A program made the translations under genes and the position numbers. 64,000 nucleotides of DNA from an uncultured Oscillospiraceae bacterium (GTDB lineage Bacteria > Bacillota > Clostridia > Oscillospirales > Ruminococcaceae). The stretch is taken from contig CAKSWY010000005.1 of the NCBI GenBank assembly GCA_934513685.1, positions 1-64,000 on the forward strand, in the 5' to 3' direction. Below the pieces are notes generated by a model. It had not been told where the DNA came from. It searched no databases and saw only the letters and a list, made by a program, of their open reading frames with translations. This document shows positions 31,634 through 39,160 of the stretch, one piece after another (position 1 is the stretch's first letter; every line of letters begins with the position of its first letter).

Positions 31634-32537
31634 AAATCAGATGCCCGAGGGCCTGGAAGGCCTGGGCGAAATGCTTGTGGAAATGGACCCCCGCATGGCG
31701 GCGGGCATGGTGGCCGGAATGCTTCAGGCCTCCGGCTGCCCCGACCCGGACTTTGACGCGGTGGAATTGACCCGCCTGGCCACCGGGCAGGATCCCCGCC
31801 TGAGCGAAACGCCCCTCACCGAGGAGCAGGCGGCCCAGCTGGCCCGCCTGGCTGCCATTCGGTTTGAGCGGCGGCCCCTGCAGTACATCGAGGGCAAGTG
31901 GGGCTTTCTGGACTTTGAGGTGCAGGTGGGCGAGGGCGTGCTCATTCCCCGGCAGGACAGTGAGGCCGTCTGCCTGAAGGCCATCGACCTGCTGAAGGGG
32001 CAAAAGGCCCCCGCCGTGCTGGACCTGTGCGCAGGAAGCGGCTGTTTGGGCCTGGCGGTGAAGAGCCGCTACCCCGCCGCCCAGGTGACTGCGGTGGAAA
32101 AGAGCGCCGAGGCCCTGCCCTGGCTGGAGAAAAATGCCGCCGAGGCCCTGCCCGGCTATGATGCGGCCCACCCCGCGCTGAACGTGCAGCAGGGAGACGT
32201 GTTTGCGTGGAACAAGGGGCAGGCCGAGGGGCAGTTTGACCTGATCCTGGCCAACCCGCCGTACCTCACCGCCGAGGAGATGCGCACCTTGCAGCCGGAG
32301 GTGGAGTTTGAGCCGGCCATGGCGCTGGACGGCGGCGAGGACGGGCTGGACTTCTACCGGCACATCGCCGCGGCGTACCGGCCGCTGACCAGGCAGGGCG
32401 GCTGGCTGGTGATGGAGTTCGGCTGGCAGCAGTGGGAGCCGGTGAAGGCCCTGCTGGAGGCGGCCGGCTGGCAGGATGTGCAGCGGATTCTGGATGCAGA
32501 GGGCCGCGACCGGGGCGCTGCGGCCCGCAACGGGTGA
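31623..32537 (+). CDS. prmC: Peptide chain release factor N5-glutamine methyltransferase PrmC
   Basis: PrmC methylates the GGQ glutamine of release factors RF1 and RF2 using S-adenosylmethionine. This 304-residue protein has an N-terminal helical domain, then the methyltransferase core: VLDLCAGSGCLGLAVKSRYP (SAM loop), VTAVEKS, and the diagnostic ILANPPYLTAEE with the NPPY motif that holds the target glutamine. FEPAMALDGGEDGLDFYRHI is also typical. The start overlaps the DUF1385 gene by 11 bases, so translation is coupled. No prfA gene lies next to it in this window. Confidence 0.92.
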   Translation: MTTENQMPEGLEGLGEMLVEMDPRMAAGMVAGMLQASGCPDPDFDAVELTRLATGQDPRLSETPLTEEQAAQLARLAAIRFERRPLQYIEGKWGFLDFEVQVGEGVLIPRQDSEAVCLKAIDLLKGQKAPAVLDLCAGSGCLGLAVKSRYPAAQVTAVEKSAEALPWLEKNAAEALPGYDAAHPALNVQQGDVFAWNKGQAEGQFDLILANPPYLTAEEMRTLQPEVEFEPAMALDGGEDGLDFYRHIAAAYRPLTRQGGWLVMEFGWQQWEPVKALLEAAGWQDVQRILDAEGRDRGAAARNG

Positions 32538-32586
32538 AAAACGGCCTGAAAGCCCGATTTCAGGGACTGCAAAACGCAGACTTTCG

Positions 32587-32615
32587 TTGTAAAACACCCC
32601 GCTGCTGTGTATAAT
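32587..32615 (+). promoter_or_regulatory. Promoter of recA
   Basis: TTGTAA at 32587-32592 and TATAAT at 32610-32615, 17 bp apart. No LexA-type CGAAC-N4-GTTCG box is visible around it. Confidence 0.75.
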
Positions 32616-32707
32616 AGAGGCAATCAGAAACGGCGTTTGCCAAAAAGCGCCTGCCCCAACGGCCGGCCCGGCCGTGCAGCGCAGACACAAAGGAGTAACC
32701 AACATTT

Positions 32708-33892
32708 ATGGCAGATAAAAAGAACAATCAGATTCCCAGCCCCACCCGCAAGGAGAATGCCCAGGACAAAAAGGCTGCCCTGGAAACCGCTCTGGCCCAG
32801 ATCGAAAAGCAGTTCGGCAAGGGCGCGGTGATGAAGCTGGGCGCCAACGTGGCCATGCAGGTGGATGCCATTTCCACCGGCAGCCTGGGCCTGGACCTGG
32901 CCCTGGGTGTGGGTGGTATGCCCCGCGGCCGTGTGGTGGAGGTCTACGGCCCCGAGTCCAGCGGTAAAACCACCCTGGCCCTGCACGTGCTGGCCGAGGC
33001 CCAGAAGAAGGGCGGCGAGGTGGCCTTCATCGACGTGGAGCACGCCCTGGACCCCGAATACGCCCGCGCCCTGGGCGTGGACATCGACAGCCTGCTGGTG
33101 AGCCAGCCGGACACCGGCGAGCAGGCGCTGGAGATCTGCGAGGCGCTGGTGCGCTCGGGTGCCATTGACGCCATCGTCATCGATTCGGTGGCCGCCATGG
33201 TGCCCCGGGCAGAGATCGAGGGCGAGATGGGCGACAGCCACGTGGGCCTGCAGGCCCGCCTGATGAGCCAGGCCTTGCGCAAGCTCACCGGCGTGATCGG
33301 CAAAACCGGCACCGTGGCCATCTTCATCAACCAGCTGCGTGAGAAGGTGGGCGTGGTGTACGGCAACCCGGAAGTGACCGCCGGCGGCCGCGCCCTGAAG
33401 TACTACTCCAGCGTGCGCATTGACGTGCGCCGCATTGAGGGCCTGAAGGATTCCTCCGGCGCGTTCATCGGCAACCGTACCCGCGCCAAGGTGGTGAAGA
33501 ACAAGGTGGCCCCGCCCTTCAAGGAAGCCGAGTTCGACATCATGTTCGGCGAGGGCATCAGCAAGGTGGGCGAAATTCTGGACCTGGGCGTGACCCTGGG
33601 CATTGTGCAGAAGAGCGGCGCCTGGTTCAACTACAACGAGACCCGCCTGGGCCAGGGCCGCGACAATGCCAAGATCTACCTGAAGGAACACCCGGACCTG
33701 ATGGACGAGATCGAGGCGCAGGTGCGCGCCAATGCCGATAAGCTCACCGCCAAGGGCAAGAAGGGCAAGGGCAAGGCCGCTGAGCCTGCCGCTGCCCCGG
33801 CCCCGGCTGCCCCGGCCGCCGAGGAAAAGCCCGCCGCCCGCCCGGCCGCCCGCACCAGCGAGGCCGACCTGGACATCATGGTGGAGGACTAA
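32708..33892 (+). CDS. recA: Recombinase RecA
   Basis: RecA forms the ATP-dependent filament on single-stranded DNA for strand exchange and SOS co-protease activity. The 394-residue protein has Walker A GPESSGKTTLALHVLAEAQ, Walker B region AIVIDSVAAMVPRAE, the loop-2 type GGRALKYYSSVRID, and the C-terminal acidic end DLDIMVED after an Ala/Pro/Lys-rich linker. The length is slightly above the usual 350 because of that linker. AAGGAG stands upstream. recX follows without a gap, as in many Firmicutes. Confidence 0.98.
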   Translation: MADKKNNQIPSPTRKENAQDKKAALETALAQIEKQFGKGAVMKLGANVAMQVDAISTGSLGLDLALGVGGMPRGRVVEVYGPESSGKTTLALHVLAEAQKKGGEVAFIDVEHALDPEYARALGVDIDSLLVSQPDTGEQALEICEALVRSGAIDAIVIDSVAAMVPRAEIEGEMGDSHVGLQARLMSQALRKLTGVIGKTGTVAIFINQLREKVGVVYGNPEVTAGGRALKYYSSVRIDVRRIEGLKDSSGAFIGNRTRAKVVKNKVAPPFKEAEFDIMFGEGISKVGEILDLGVTLGIVQKSGAWFNYNETRLGQGRDNAKIYLKEHPDLMDEIEAQVRANADKLTAKGKKGKGKAAEPAAAPAPAAPAAEEKPAARPAARTSEADLDIMVED

Positions 33893-34525
33893 ATGCCGAC
33901 GACCATCACCCGCATTCAAAAGACCCGTCTGGGCCGGTTTTCCCTGTACGGGGAGGAGGGGTTCCTCTTCTCGCTGGACTCCGAGACCTACTTTTCCTGC
34001 GGGGTGGAGGAGGGGGACACCCTGACGGACAACGACCTTGCTGCCCTGCGGGAAAAGAGCGACGCCCGCAAGGCCAAGGACAAGGCCCTTCAGTACCTCT
34101 CGCTCCGGCTGTACGGCGAGCGGGAGCTGTACGACAAGCTGTGCCTGAAGTTTGACGGCCCCACCAGCGCCGCCGCCGTGGCCGAGATGGTCCGGCTGGA
34201 ACTGCTGGACGACGCCCGCTTTGCCGCCCAGAAGGCCGTCTGGCTGAAAACACGGCACAAATCCCGGCGGGAGGCCCAGCGTCAGCTGGCCGAAAAAGGC
34301 GTGGATCGGAATCTCATCGACGAGGCGCTGGATGAGGTGTACGGCGATGGGGATGAGCGGGAGGAGATCGACCGGCTCATCCGGCGCAGCTACGCCGCCA
34401 AGCTGGAAAACGGCAGGCGGGACGCGGTGTACGCCGCGCTGTGCCGCCGCGGGTTTGCCCCCCGCACGGTGCGCGAGGCACTGAACGACTGGGCCGACGC
34501 GCAGCCGGAGGGCTGGGACGAGTGA
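33893..34525 (+). CDS. recX: Recombination regulator RecX
   Basis: RecX caps and disassembles RecA filaments. The 210-residue protein shows the three-helix tandem repeats of the family: ALQYLSLRLYGERELYDKL, then LLDDARFAAQKAVW and RREAQRQLAEKGVDRNLIDE, and near the end YAALCRRGFAPRTVREALND. Its ATG follows the recA stop codon immediately, so it depends on recA transcription and probably on translational coupling. No separate promoter is seen. Confidence 0.9.
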   Translation: MPTTITRIQKTRLGRFSLYGEEGFLFSLDSETYFSCGVEEGDTLTDNDLAALREKSDARKAKDKALQYLSLRLYGERELYDKLCLKFDGPTSAAAVAEMVRLELLDDARFAAQKAVWLKTRHKSRREAQRQLAEKGVDRNLIDEALDEVYGDGDEREEIDRLIRRSYAAKLENGRRDAVYAALCRRGFAPRTVREALNDWADAQPEGWDE

Positions 34526-34652
34526 TTTCCCGGCCGATGCATTTATGCGTATGCGCCGCAGGTGCGCCTGCGGAGTTCACAAACTGTTGCCCATTGTATT
34601 TCCGGCAGCACCGCTGCCGAAGAACAACAAAGAAAAAAGGAAACCATACCCT

Positions 34653-35993
34653 ATGAAAATTGCCATCATTTCTCTGGGCTGCCCCAAAAATCAGGTGGAC
34701 GCGGACGTGTTCTGCCATGCCCTCCTCAAGGACGGCCACACCACCACGCCGGAGCTTTCGGAGGCCGACTGCATCATCATCAACACCTGCGGCTTCATTG
34801 AAAGCGCCAAGACCGAGGCCATTGAGAACATCCTCATGGCCTGCCAGTACAAGCAGGCGAACCCCAACCTGAAGGTGGTGGTCACCGGCTGCCTGGCCGA
34901 GCGCTACAAGGAGCAGATCGTGGAGGAGATTCCGGAAGTGGACGCCGTGGTGGGCCTGGGCAGCAACAAGGCGCTGCCCGCCATCATCGCCCGCCTTTCC
35001 GGCAATGCGCCGGAGCACATCGAGTGCTACGGCCCCAAAACCGATATGCCCCTGGGCGGCGCGCGGGTCATCAGCACGCCGGGCCATTACGCCTACTTAA
35101 AAATTGCCGAGGGCTGCAACAACCGGTGCCATTACTGCGCCATCCCCCTCATCCGCGGCCCGCTGCGCAGCCGCCCCATTGACGACTGCGTGGCCGAGGC
35201 CCGCTGGCTGGCCGGCGAGGGCGTGAAGGAGCTGATCCTCGTGGCCCAGGACCCCACCGCCTATGGCGAGGACTGGGGCAAGCCCGGCGCGGTGTGCGAG
35301 CTGCTGGACAAGCTTCAGGCCGTCGACGGCCTGAAGTGGATCCGGGTGCTGTACGCCTATCCGGAGCGCATCAGCGATGAATTCATCGCCGCCATGGTGC
35401 GCAACACCAAGGTGGTGCCCTATCTGGATCTGCCCATCCAGCACTGCGACGATGCGGTGCTGAAGGCCATGAACCGCCGGGGCGGCCGCAAGGAGATCGA
35501 GGACGCCATTGCCCGCCTGCGGGCGGCCATCCCCGGCATCACCCTGCGCACCACCCTCATCGCAGGCTTCCCCGGCGAGACCGAGGAGCAGTACGCCGAA
35601 CTGTGCGACTTTGTAAAGACGGTGAAGTTTGACCGGCTGGGCTGCTTTGCCTATTCGGCCGAGGAGAACACCGTGGCCGCCCGCATGGACGGCCAGCTGG
35701 ATGAGGAGACCAAGCAGCGCCGCGCCGACCACATCATGGAGCTGCAGGCCCTCATCAGCGCCGAAAAGGAAGAGGAAAAGGTGGGCCGGGTGCTGGAGTG
35801 CATCTGCGACGGCGTGGACGAGGAGAGCGGCAGCTATCTGCTGCGCAGCCAGGCCGACTGCCCTGAGATCGACGGCAACGTGATCGTGGAGTCGGAAACG
35901 CCGCTGGAGCCGGGCGCATTCTACCGGGTGAAGATTACCGACGCGGACACCTACGACCTGTACGGAACCGTGGAAGAAAAAGTGGAGGGTTAA
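34653..35993 (+). CDS. rimO: Ribosomal protein S12 methylthiotransferase RimO
   Basis: This radical-SAM enzyme adds a methylthio group to an aspartate of ribosomal protein S12. The 446-residue protein has the N-terminal UPF0004 cluster domain (ISLGCPKNQVDAD, NTCGFIESAK, VTGCLAERYK: three cysteines), the radical-SAM CxxxCxxC in EGCNNRCHYCAIP, and a C-terminal TRAM domain of about 65 residues. GCPKNQVD favours RimO over MiaB (usually GCQMN). The ATG at 34653 is the family start; an upstream open stretch is not homologous. It lies 127 bases after recX and 3 bases before pgsA. Confidence 0.95.
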   Translation: MKIAIISLGCPKNQVDADVFCHALLKDGHTTTPELSEADCIIINTCGFIESAKTEAIENILMACQYKQANPNLKVVVTGCLAERYKEQIVEEIPEVDAVVGLGSNKALPAIIARLSGNAPEHIECYGPKTDMPLGGARVISTPGHYAYLKIAEGCNNRCHYCAIPLIRGPLRSRPIDDCVAEARWLAGEGVKELILVAQDPTAYGEDWGKPGAVCELLDKLQAVDGLKWIRVLYAYPERISDEFIAAMVRNTKVVPYLDLPIQHCDDAVLKAMNRRGGRKEIEDAIARLRAAIPGITLRTTLIAGFPGETEEQYAELCDFVKTVKFDRLGCFAYSAEENTVAARMDGQLDEETKQRRADHIMELQALISAEKEEEKVGRVLECICDGVDEESGSYLLRSQADCPEIDGNVIVESETPLEPGAFYRVKITDADTYDLYGTVEEKVEG

Positions 35994-35996
35994 ACC

Positions 35997-36572
35997 ATGA
36001 ATCTGCCCAATAAACTCACCATGCTCCGCGTGATCATGGTGCCGTTCTTTATGGCGTTTGCCGCCCTGTGCAAGTATGGCACGCTGCAGTTCAGTGCCGC
36101 CTATGGCCTGATTGCGGGGGTGCTGTTCGCCGTTGCCAGCATGACCGATTTTCTGGACGGATACCTGGCCCGGAAGTACCATCTGGTTACCGACTTCGGC
36201 AAGTTTATGGACCCGCTGGCCGATAAGTGCCTGACCACCGCCGCCATCATCTATATGGTGGTGGACGGCGTGTGCTCCCCCATCGTGCTGGCCATCATCA
36301 TGTTCCGTGAGTTTGCCGTGGCGGGCGTGCGCATGATCGCGGCCGAGTCCGGCACCGTCATCGCGGCCAATATGTGGGGCAAGGTGAAAACCGTGCTGCA
36401 GATGGTCACGGTGCTGTTCTACTATTTTGCCACCGCCCTGGCCCCGGCAGACGGCATCGGCCTGGTGAGCGGCATCACCCAGGTGCTGTGCTGGGCCGTG
36501 GCGGCCGTCACCCTGCTCAGCGGCGGCATCTACCTGTGGCAGAACCGCCAGTGCTTCATGCAGGCGAAGTGA
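35997..36572 (+). CDS. pgsA: CDP-diacylglycerol-glycerol-3-phosphate 3-phosphatidyltransferase
   Basis: PgsA makes phosphatidylglycerol phosphate, the first committed step to phosphatidylglycerol and cardiolipin. The 191-residue membrane protein carries the CDP-alcohol phosphatidyltransferase motif D-G-x2-A-R-x8-G-x3-D-x3-D as DGYLARKYHLVTDFGKFMD, followed by PLADK. The N-terminus MNLPNKLTMLRVIMVPFF is the usual PgsA start. About five hydrophobic helices follow. It is 3 bases from rimO and clearly in the same transcription unit. No terminator is obvious before the cysS promoter. Confidence 0.95.
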   Translation: MNLPNKLTMLRVIMVPFFMAFAALCKYGTLQFSAAYGLIAGVLFAVASMTDFLDGYLARKYHLVTDFGKFMDPLADKCLTTAAIIYMVVDGVCSPIVLAIIMFREFAVAGVRMIAAESGTVIAANMWGKVKTVLQMVTVLFYYFATALAPADGIGLVSGITQVLCWAVAAVTLLSGGIYLWQNRQCFMQAK

Positions 36573-36597
36573 TTCCGGTGCGGCCGGGGGCTTGCCC

Positions 36598-36625
36598 TTG
36601 ACTTTTCACCACCGCCCATTATAAT
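36598..36625 (+). promoter_or_regulatory. Promoter of the cysS T-box transcript
   Basis: TTGACT at 36598-36603 and TATAAT at 36620-36625 with a 16-bp spacer. Confidence 0.78.
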
Positions 36626-36632
36626 AAGAGTT

Positions 36633-36905
36633 ACTGATATGCGATGCGATTGGATCGGGTAGAGTATCAGGCCCGCGCGCCGGGCAGAGAGAAGGGGCCG
36701 TCGGCTGCAAGCCCCTTTGCGGTGCGGCCTGTGAAGTGCGCCCGAGAGCACGCCTGCGCGAACCCCGCCCAGCGGGCAGTAGCCGGGCGCGGCCGCCCCC
36801 GTTACCGGGCACCTTGAGCGACAAACAGAAGTGGAACCGCGAAATTCTTTCGCCTTCGGCCGCCCCGGATGTGTGGGGCGGCCGGGGGCGTTTTGATTTT
36901 TTCGG
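36633..36905 (+). ncRNA. T-box leader controlling cysS
   Basis: The leader has an AGAGA element and GGCTGCAAG typical of stem I. Cys codons (TGC near 36720, TGT near 36731) are available as specifier. The T-box sequence AAGTGGAACCGCGAAA lies at 36830-36845. A terminator follows, with arms of GGCCGCCCC and GGGGCGGCC and a TTTTGATTTTTT tail. Uncharged tRNA-Cys would bind specifier and T-box and favour antitermination. The exact specifier needs a covariance fold. Confidence 0.85.
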
Positions 36906-36971
36906 TCTTTTGCCTGTCATGAAAAGGAGGGCGCTGCCGCAGAGACGGCGCGCCGAAAGGAGAACAACAGT

Positions 36972-38369
36972 ATGCAGATTTTCAACACCCTCACCCGCAA
37001 AAAAGAGGAATTCATCCCCCAGAAGCCCGGCGAATACCGCATTTACGTGTGCGGCCCCACCGTGTACAACTACATTCACATCGGCAACGCCCGGCCCCTG
37101 ATCGTGTTTGATACCCTGCGCCGGTATCTGGAATACAAGGGCAACAAGGTGATCTACGTTTCCAACATCACCGACATTGACGACAAGCTCATCAAAAAGG
37201 GCCAGGAGGAGGGCACCACCATGCAGGCGGTGGCCAAGCGCTTTGAGGCGGAGTACCTGAAGGACGCCGCGGGCCTGAACTGCGAAAAGCCCACCGTGCA
37301 GCCCCGCGCCACCGAGCACATTGACGAGATCCTGTCCATCGTGGCGGACATCATCGAAAAAGGTTACGGCTATGTGGCCAAGAACGGCGACGTGTACTTC
37401 CGCGCCCGCAAGTTCAAGGATTACGGCAAGCTGAGCCACCTGAACCTGGAGGATCTGGAGAGCGGCAACCGGGAACTGCGCAGCCAGATGGACGATGACC
37501 TGAAGGAGGACCCCGCCGACTTCGCCGTGTGGAAGGCCGCCAAACCCGGCGAGCCTGCCTGGGAAAGCCCCTACGGCCCCGGCCGCCCCGGCTGGCACAT
37601 TGAGTGCAGCGCCATGGCCCGCAAGCATCTGGGCAAGACCATTGACCTGCACTGCGGCGGCCAGGACCTGATCTTCCCCCACCACGAGAACGAGATCGCC
37701 CAGTCCGAGTGCGCCAATGGGTGCGAGTTCAGCCATTACTGGATGCACAATGGCTTTTTGAACATCGACAACCGGAAGATGTCCAAGAGCCTGAACAACT
37801 TCTTCACCGTGCGGGAAATCGCCGACAAGTACGGCTACGAGCCCATCCGCTACTTCATGCTCACCGCCGGCTACCGGATGCCCCTGAACTACACCATTGA
37901 CCTGATCGAGGCCTGCAAGAACAGCCTGGAGCGCCTGTACACCTGCCGCGACAACCTGGACTTTGCCATCAGCAAGGCCCCGGCCGAGGGCGACGATGTG
38001 CTGCTGGCCAAGGCCGCCGAGGCCAAGACCAAGTTTGACAAGGCCATGGACGATGACCTGAACACCCCCGATGCCCTGGCCGCCCTGTTCGACCTGGTGA
38101 AGGAGATCAACACCCTGTCCGGCGCTGCCAGCAAGAGCGTGCTGGAGCAGGTGGCCGCCACCTTTGACGAGCTGACCGGTGTGCTGGGCATCCTGTACAA
38201 CCGCAAGAAGGACGAGGTGCCCGCCGAGGTGACCGAGCTGGTGGCCCAGCGCGCCGCCGCCAAGAAGGCCAAGGACTTTGCCACCGCCGACGCCATCCGC
38301 GCCAAGCTGACTGAGATGGGCTGGGCCGTTACCGACACCGCCCAGGGCCCCAAGGTGAGCAAGCTGTAA
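36972..38369 (+). CDS. cysS: Cysteinyl-tRNA synthetase
   Basis: This class I synthetase charges tRNA-Cys with cysteine. The 465-residue protein shows the zinc-binding start YVCGPTVYNYIHIGNARP, which contains the HIGH-type motif HIGN. It also has WHIECSAMA with further metal ligands, GGQDLIFPHHENEIAQSE, and the KMSKS loop in NRKMSKSLNNFFT. The C-terminal DALR-like helical domain ends in KDFATADAIRAKL. GAAAGGAG precedes the start. The T-box leader upstream ties its expression to tRNA-Cys charging. Confidence 0.97.
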   Translation: MQIFNTLTRKKEEFIPQKPGEYRIYVCGPTVYNYIHIGNARPLIVFDTLRRYLEYKGNKVIYVSNITDIDDKLIKKGQEEGTTMQAVAKRFEAEYLKDAAGLNCEKPTVQPRATEHIDEILSIVADIIEKGYGYVAKNGDVYFRARKFKDYGKLSHLNLEDLESGNRELRSQMDDDLKEDPADFAVWKAAKPGEPAWESPYGPGRPGWHIECSAMARKHLGKTIDLHCGGQDLIFPHHENEIAQSECANGCEFSHYWMHNGFLNIDNRKMSKSLNNFFTVREIADKYGYEPIRYFMLTAGYRMPLNYTIDLIEACKNSLERLYTCRDNLDFAISKAPAEGDDVLLAKAAEAKTKFDKAMDDDLNTPDALAALFDLVKEINTLSGAASKSVLEQVAATFDELTGVLGILYNRKKDEVPAEVTELVAQRAAAKKAKDFATADAIRAKLTEMGWAVTDTAQGPKVSKL

Positions 38370-38396
38370 AAAACAAACGCAACAAAACCAGAATGT

Positions 38397-38446
38397 GCCG
38401 CCCGCCGCAGCCGGAATGTGAAAACGCTGCGGCGGGCGGCCTTTTT
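38397..38446 (+). terminator. Terminator of cysS
   Basis: GCCGCCCGCCGCAGC pairs with GCTGCGGCGGGCGGC and is followed by CTTTTTG. Confidence 0.9.
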
Positions 38447-38536
38447 GCGCGTTTTGGCCCAAAGCGCGCGGGTTTTATGGTATACTAGAGCCACAAAACG
38501 GCCGCCGGGCCAAAACCGGGAAAGGAGGACCCTGCC

Positions 38537-39148
38537 ATGCAGCAGCCAAACGAAGAAACCCTGCGCCGCCGGCTGGCGGAGCATTCACCCCGGACGGTCT
38601 GGCTGGAGCGGGAGCGCCCCATGGCGGTGCTGCTGCCTTTGATAGAAGGGCCAGAGGGCTGGCAGGTGCTGTTTGAGGTGCGCGCGGCGGGCATTTCCCA
38701 GCCGGGGGAGGTGTGCTTCCCGGGCGGCCGGGTGGAACCCGGCGAGACCCCGGAAGAGGCCGCGGTGCGGGAATGCCGGGAGGAGCTGTGCCTTGCCCCG
38801 AAGCAGGTGGAGCTGCTGGGCGCGGGCGACCGCATTGCCACCCCGGGCGGGGTGCTGGTGCACTCGTTTGCGGGGGCTCTGCGGGGGTACACCGGCGGCT
38901 TTTCCAAAAGCGAGGTGGCCCAGGTGTTCACGGTGCCGCTGGCCTGGCTGAAACGCCAACCGCCGCTGGTGCGGGATATACCGGTGGTGACCGCCCCGGG
39001 GGCAGATTTCCCTTTTGAAAAAATTCCCGGCGGGGCGGCGTACCCCTGGCGGGGCGGAACCTACCAGGTGCTGTTTTATGAGTATGAGGGCCGGGTCATC
39101 TGGGGCATCACCGCCAAGGTGCTGCACCAGATGCTGCCCCTTTTGTGA
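38537..39148 (+). CDS. NUDIX hydrolase, CoA pyrophosphatase-like
   Basis: The 203-residue protein has the NUDIX box GX5EX7REUXEEXGU as GGRVEPGETPEEAAVRECRE followed by EL. The preceding PGEVCFPGG is typical of the NudL/YeaB group that cleaves coenzyme A and related dinucleotide pyrophosphates. The UPF0035-like signature upstream of the box (VLFEVRAAGISQ) also fits, though the usual LL.R.T.L sequence is altered. AAAGGAGG precedes the ATG. It lies 12 bases before the large glycosyltransferase gene and may be cotranscribed with it. The substrate is inferred from the family. Confidence 0.85.
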   Translation: MQQPNEETLRRRLAEHSPRTVWLERERPMAVLLPLIEGPEGWQVLFEVRAAGISQPGEVCFPGGRVEPGETPEEAAVRECREELCLAPKQVELLGAGDRIATPGGVLVHSFAGALRGYTGGFSKSEVAQVFTVPLAWLKRQPPLVRDIPVVTAPGADFPFEKIPGGAAYPWRGGTYQVLFYEYEGRVIWGITAKVLHQMLPLL

Positions 39149-39160
39149 CGAGGAGGACCC

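Noticed and set aside
32560..32707. LexA (SOS) box in front of recA
   Set aside because: No CGAAC-N4-GTTCG-type palindrome or close variant is visible around the promoter.
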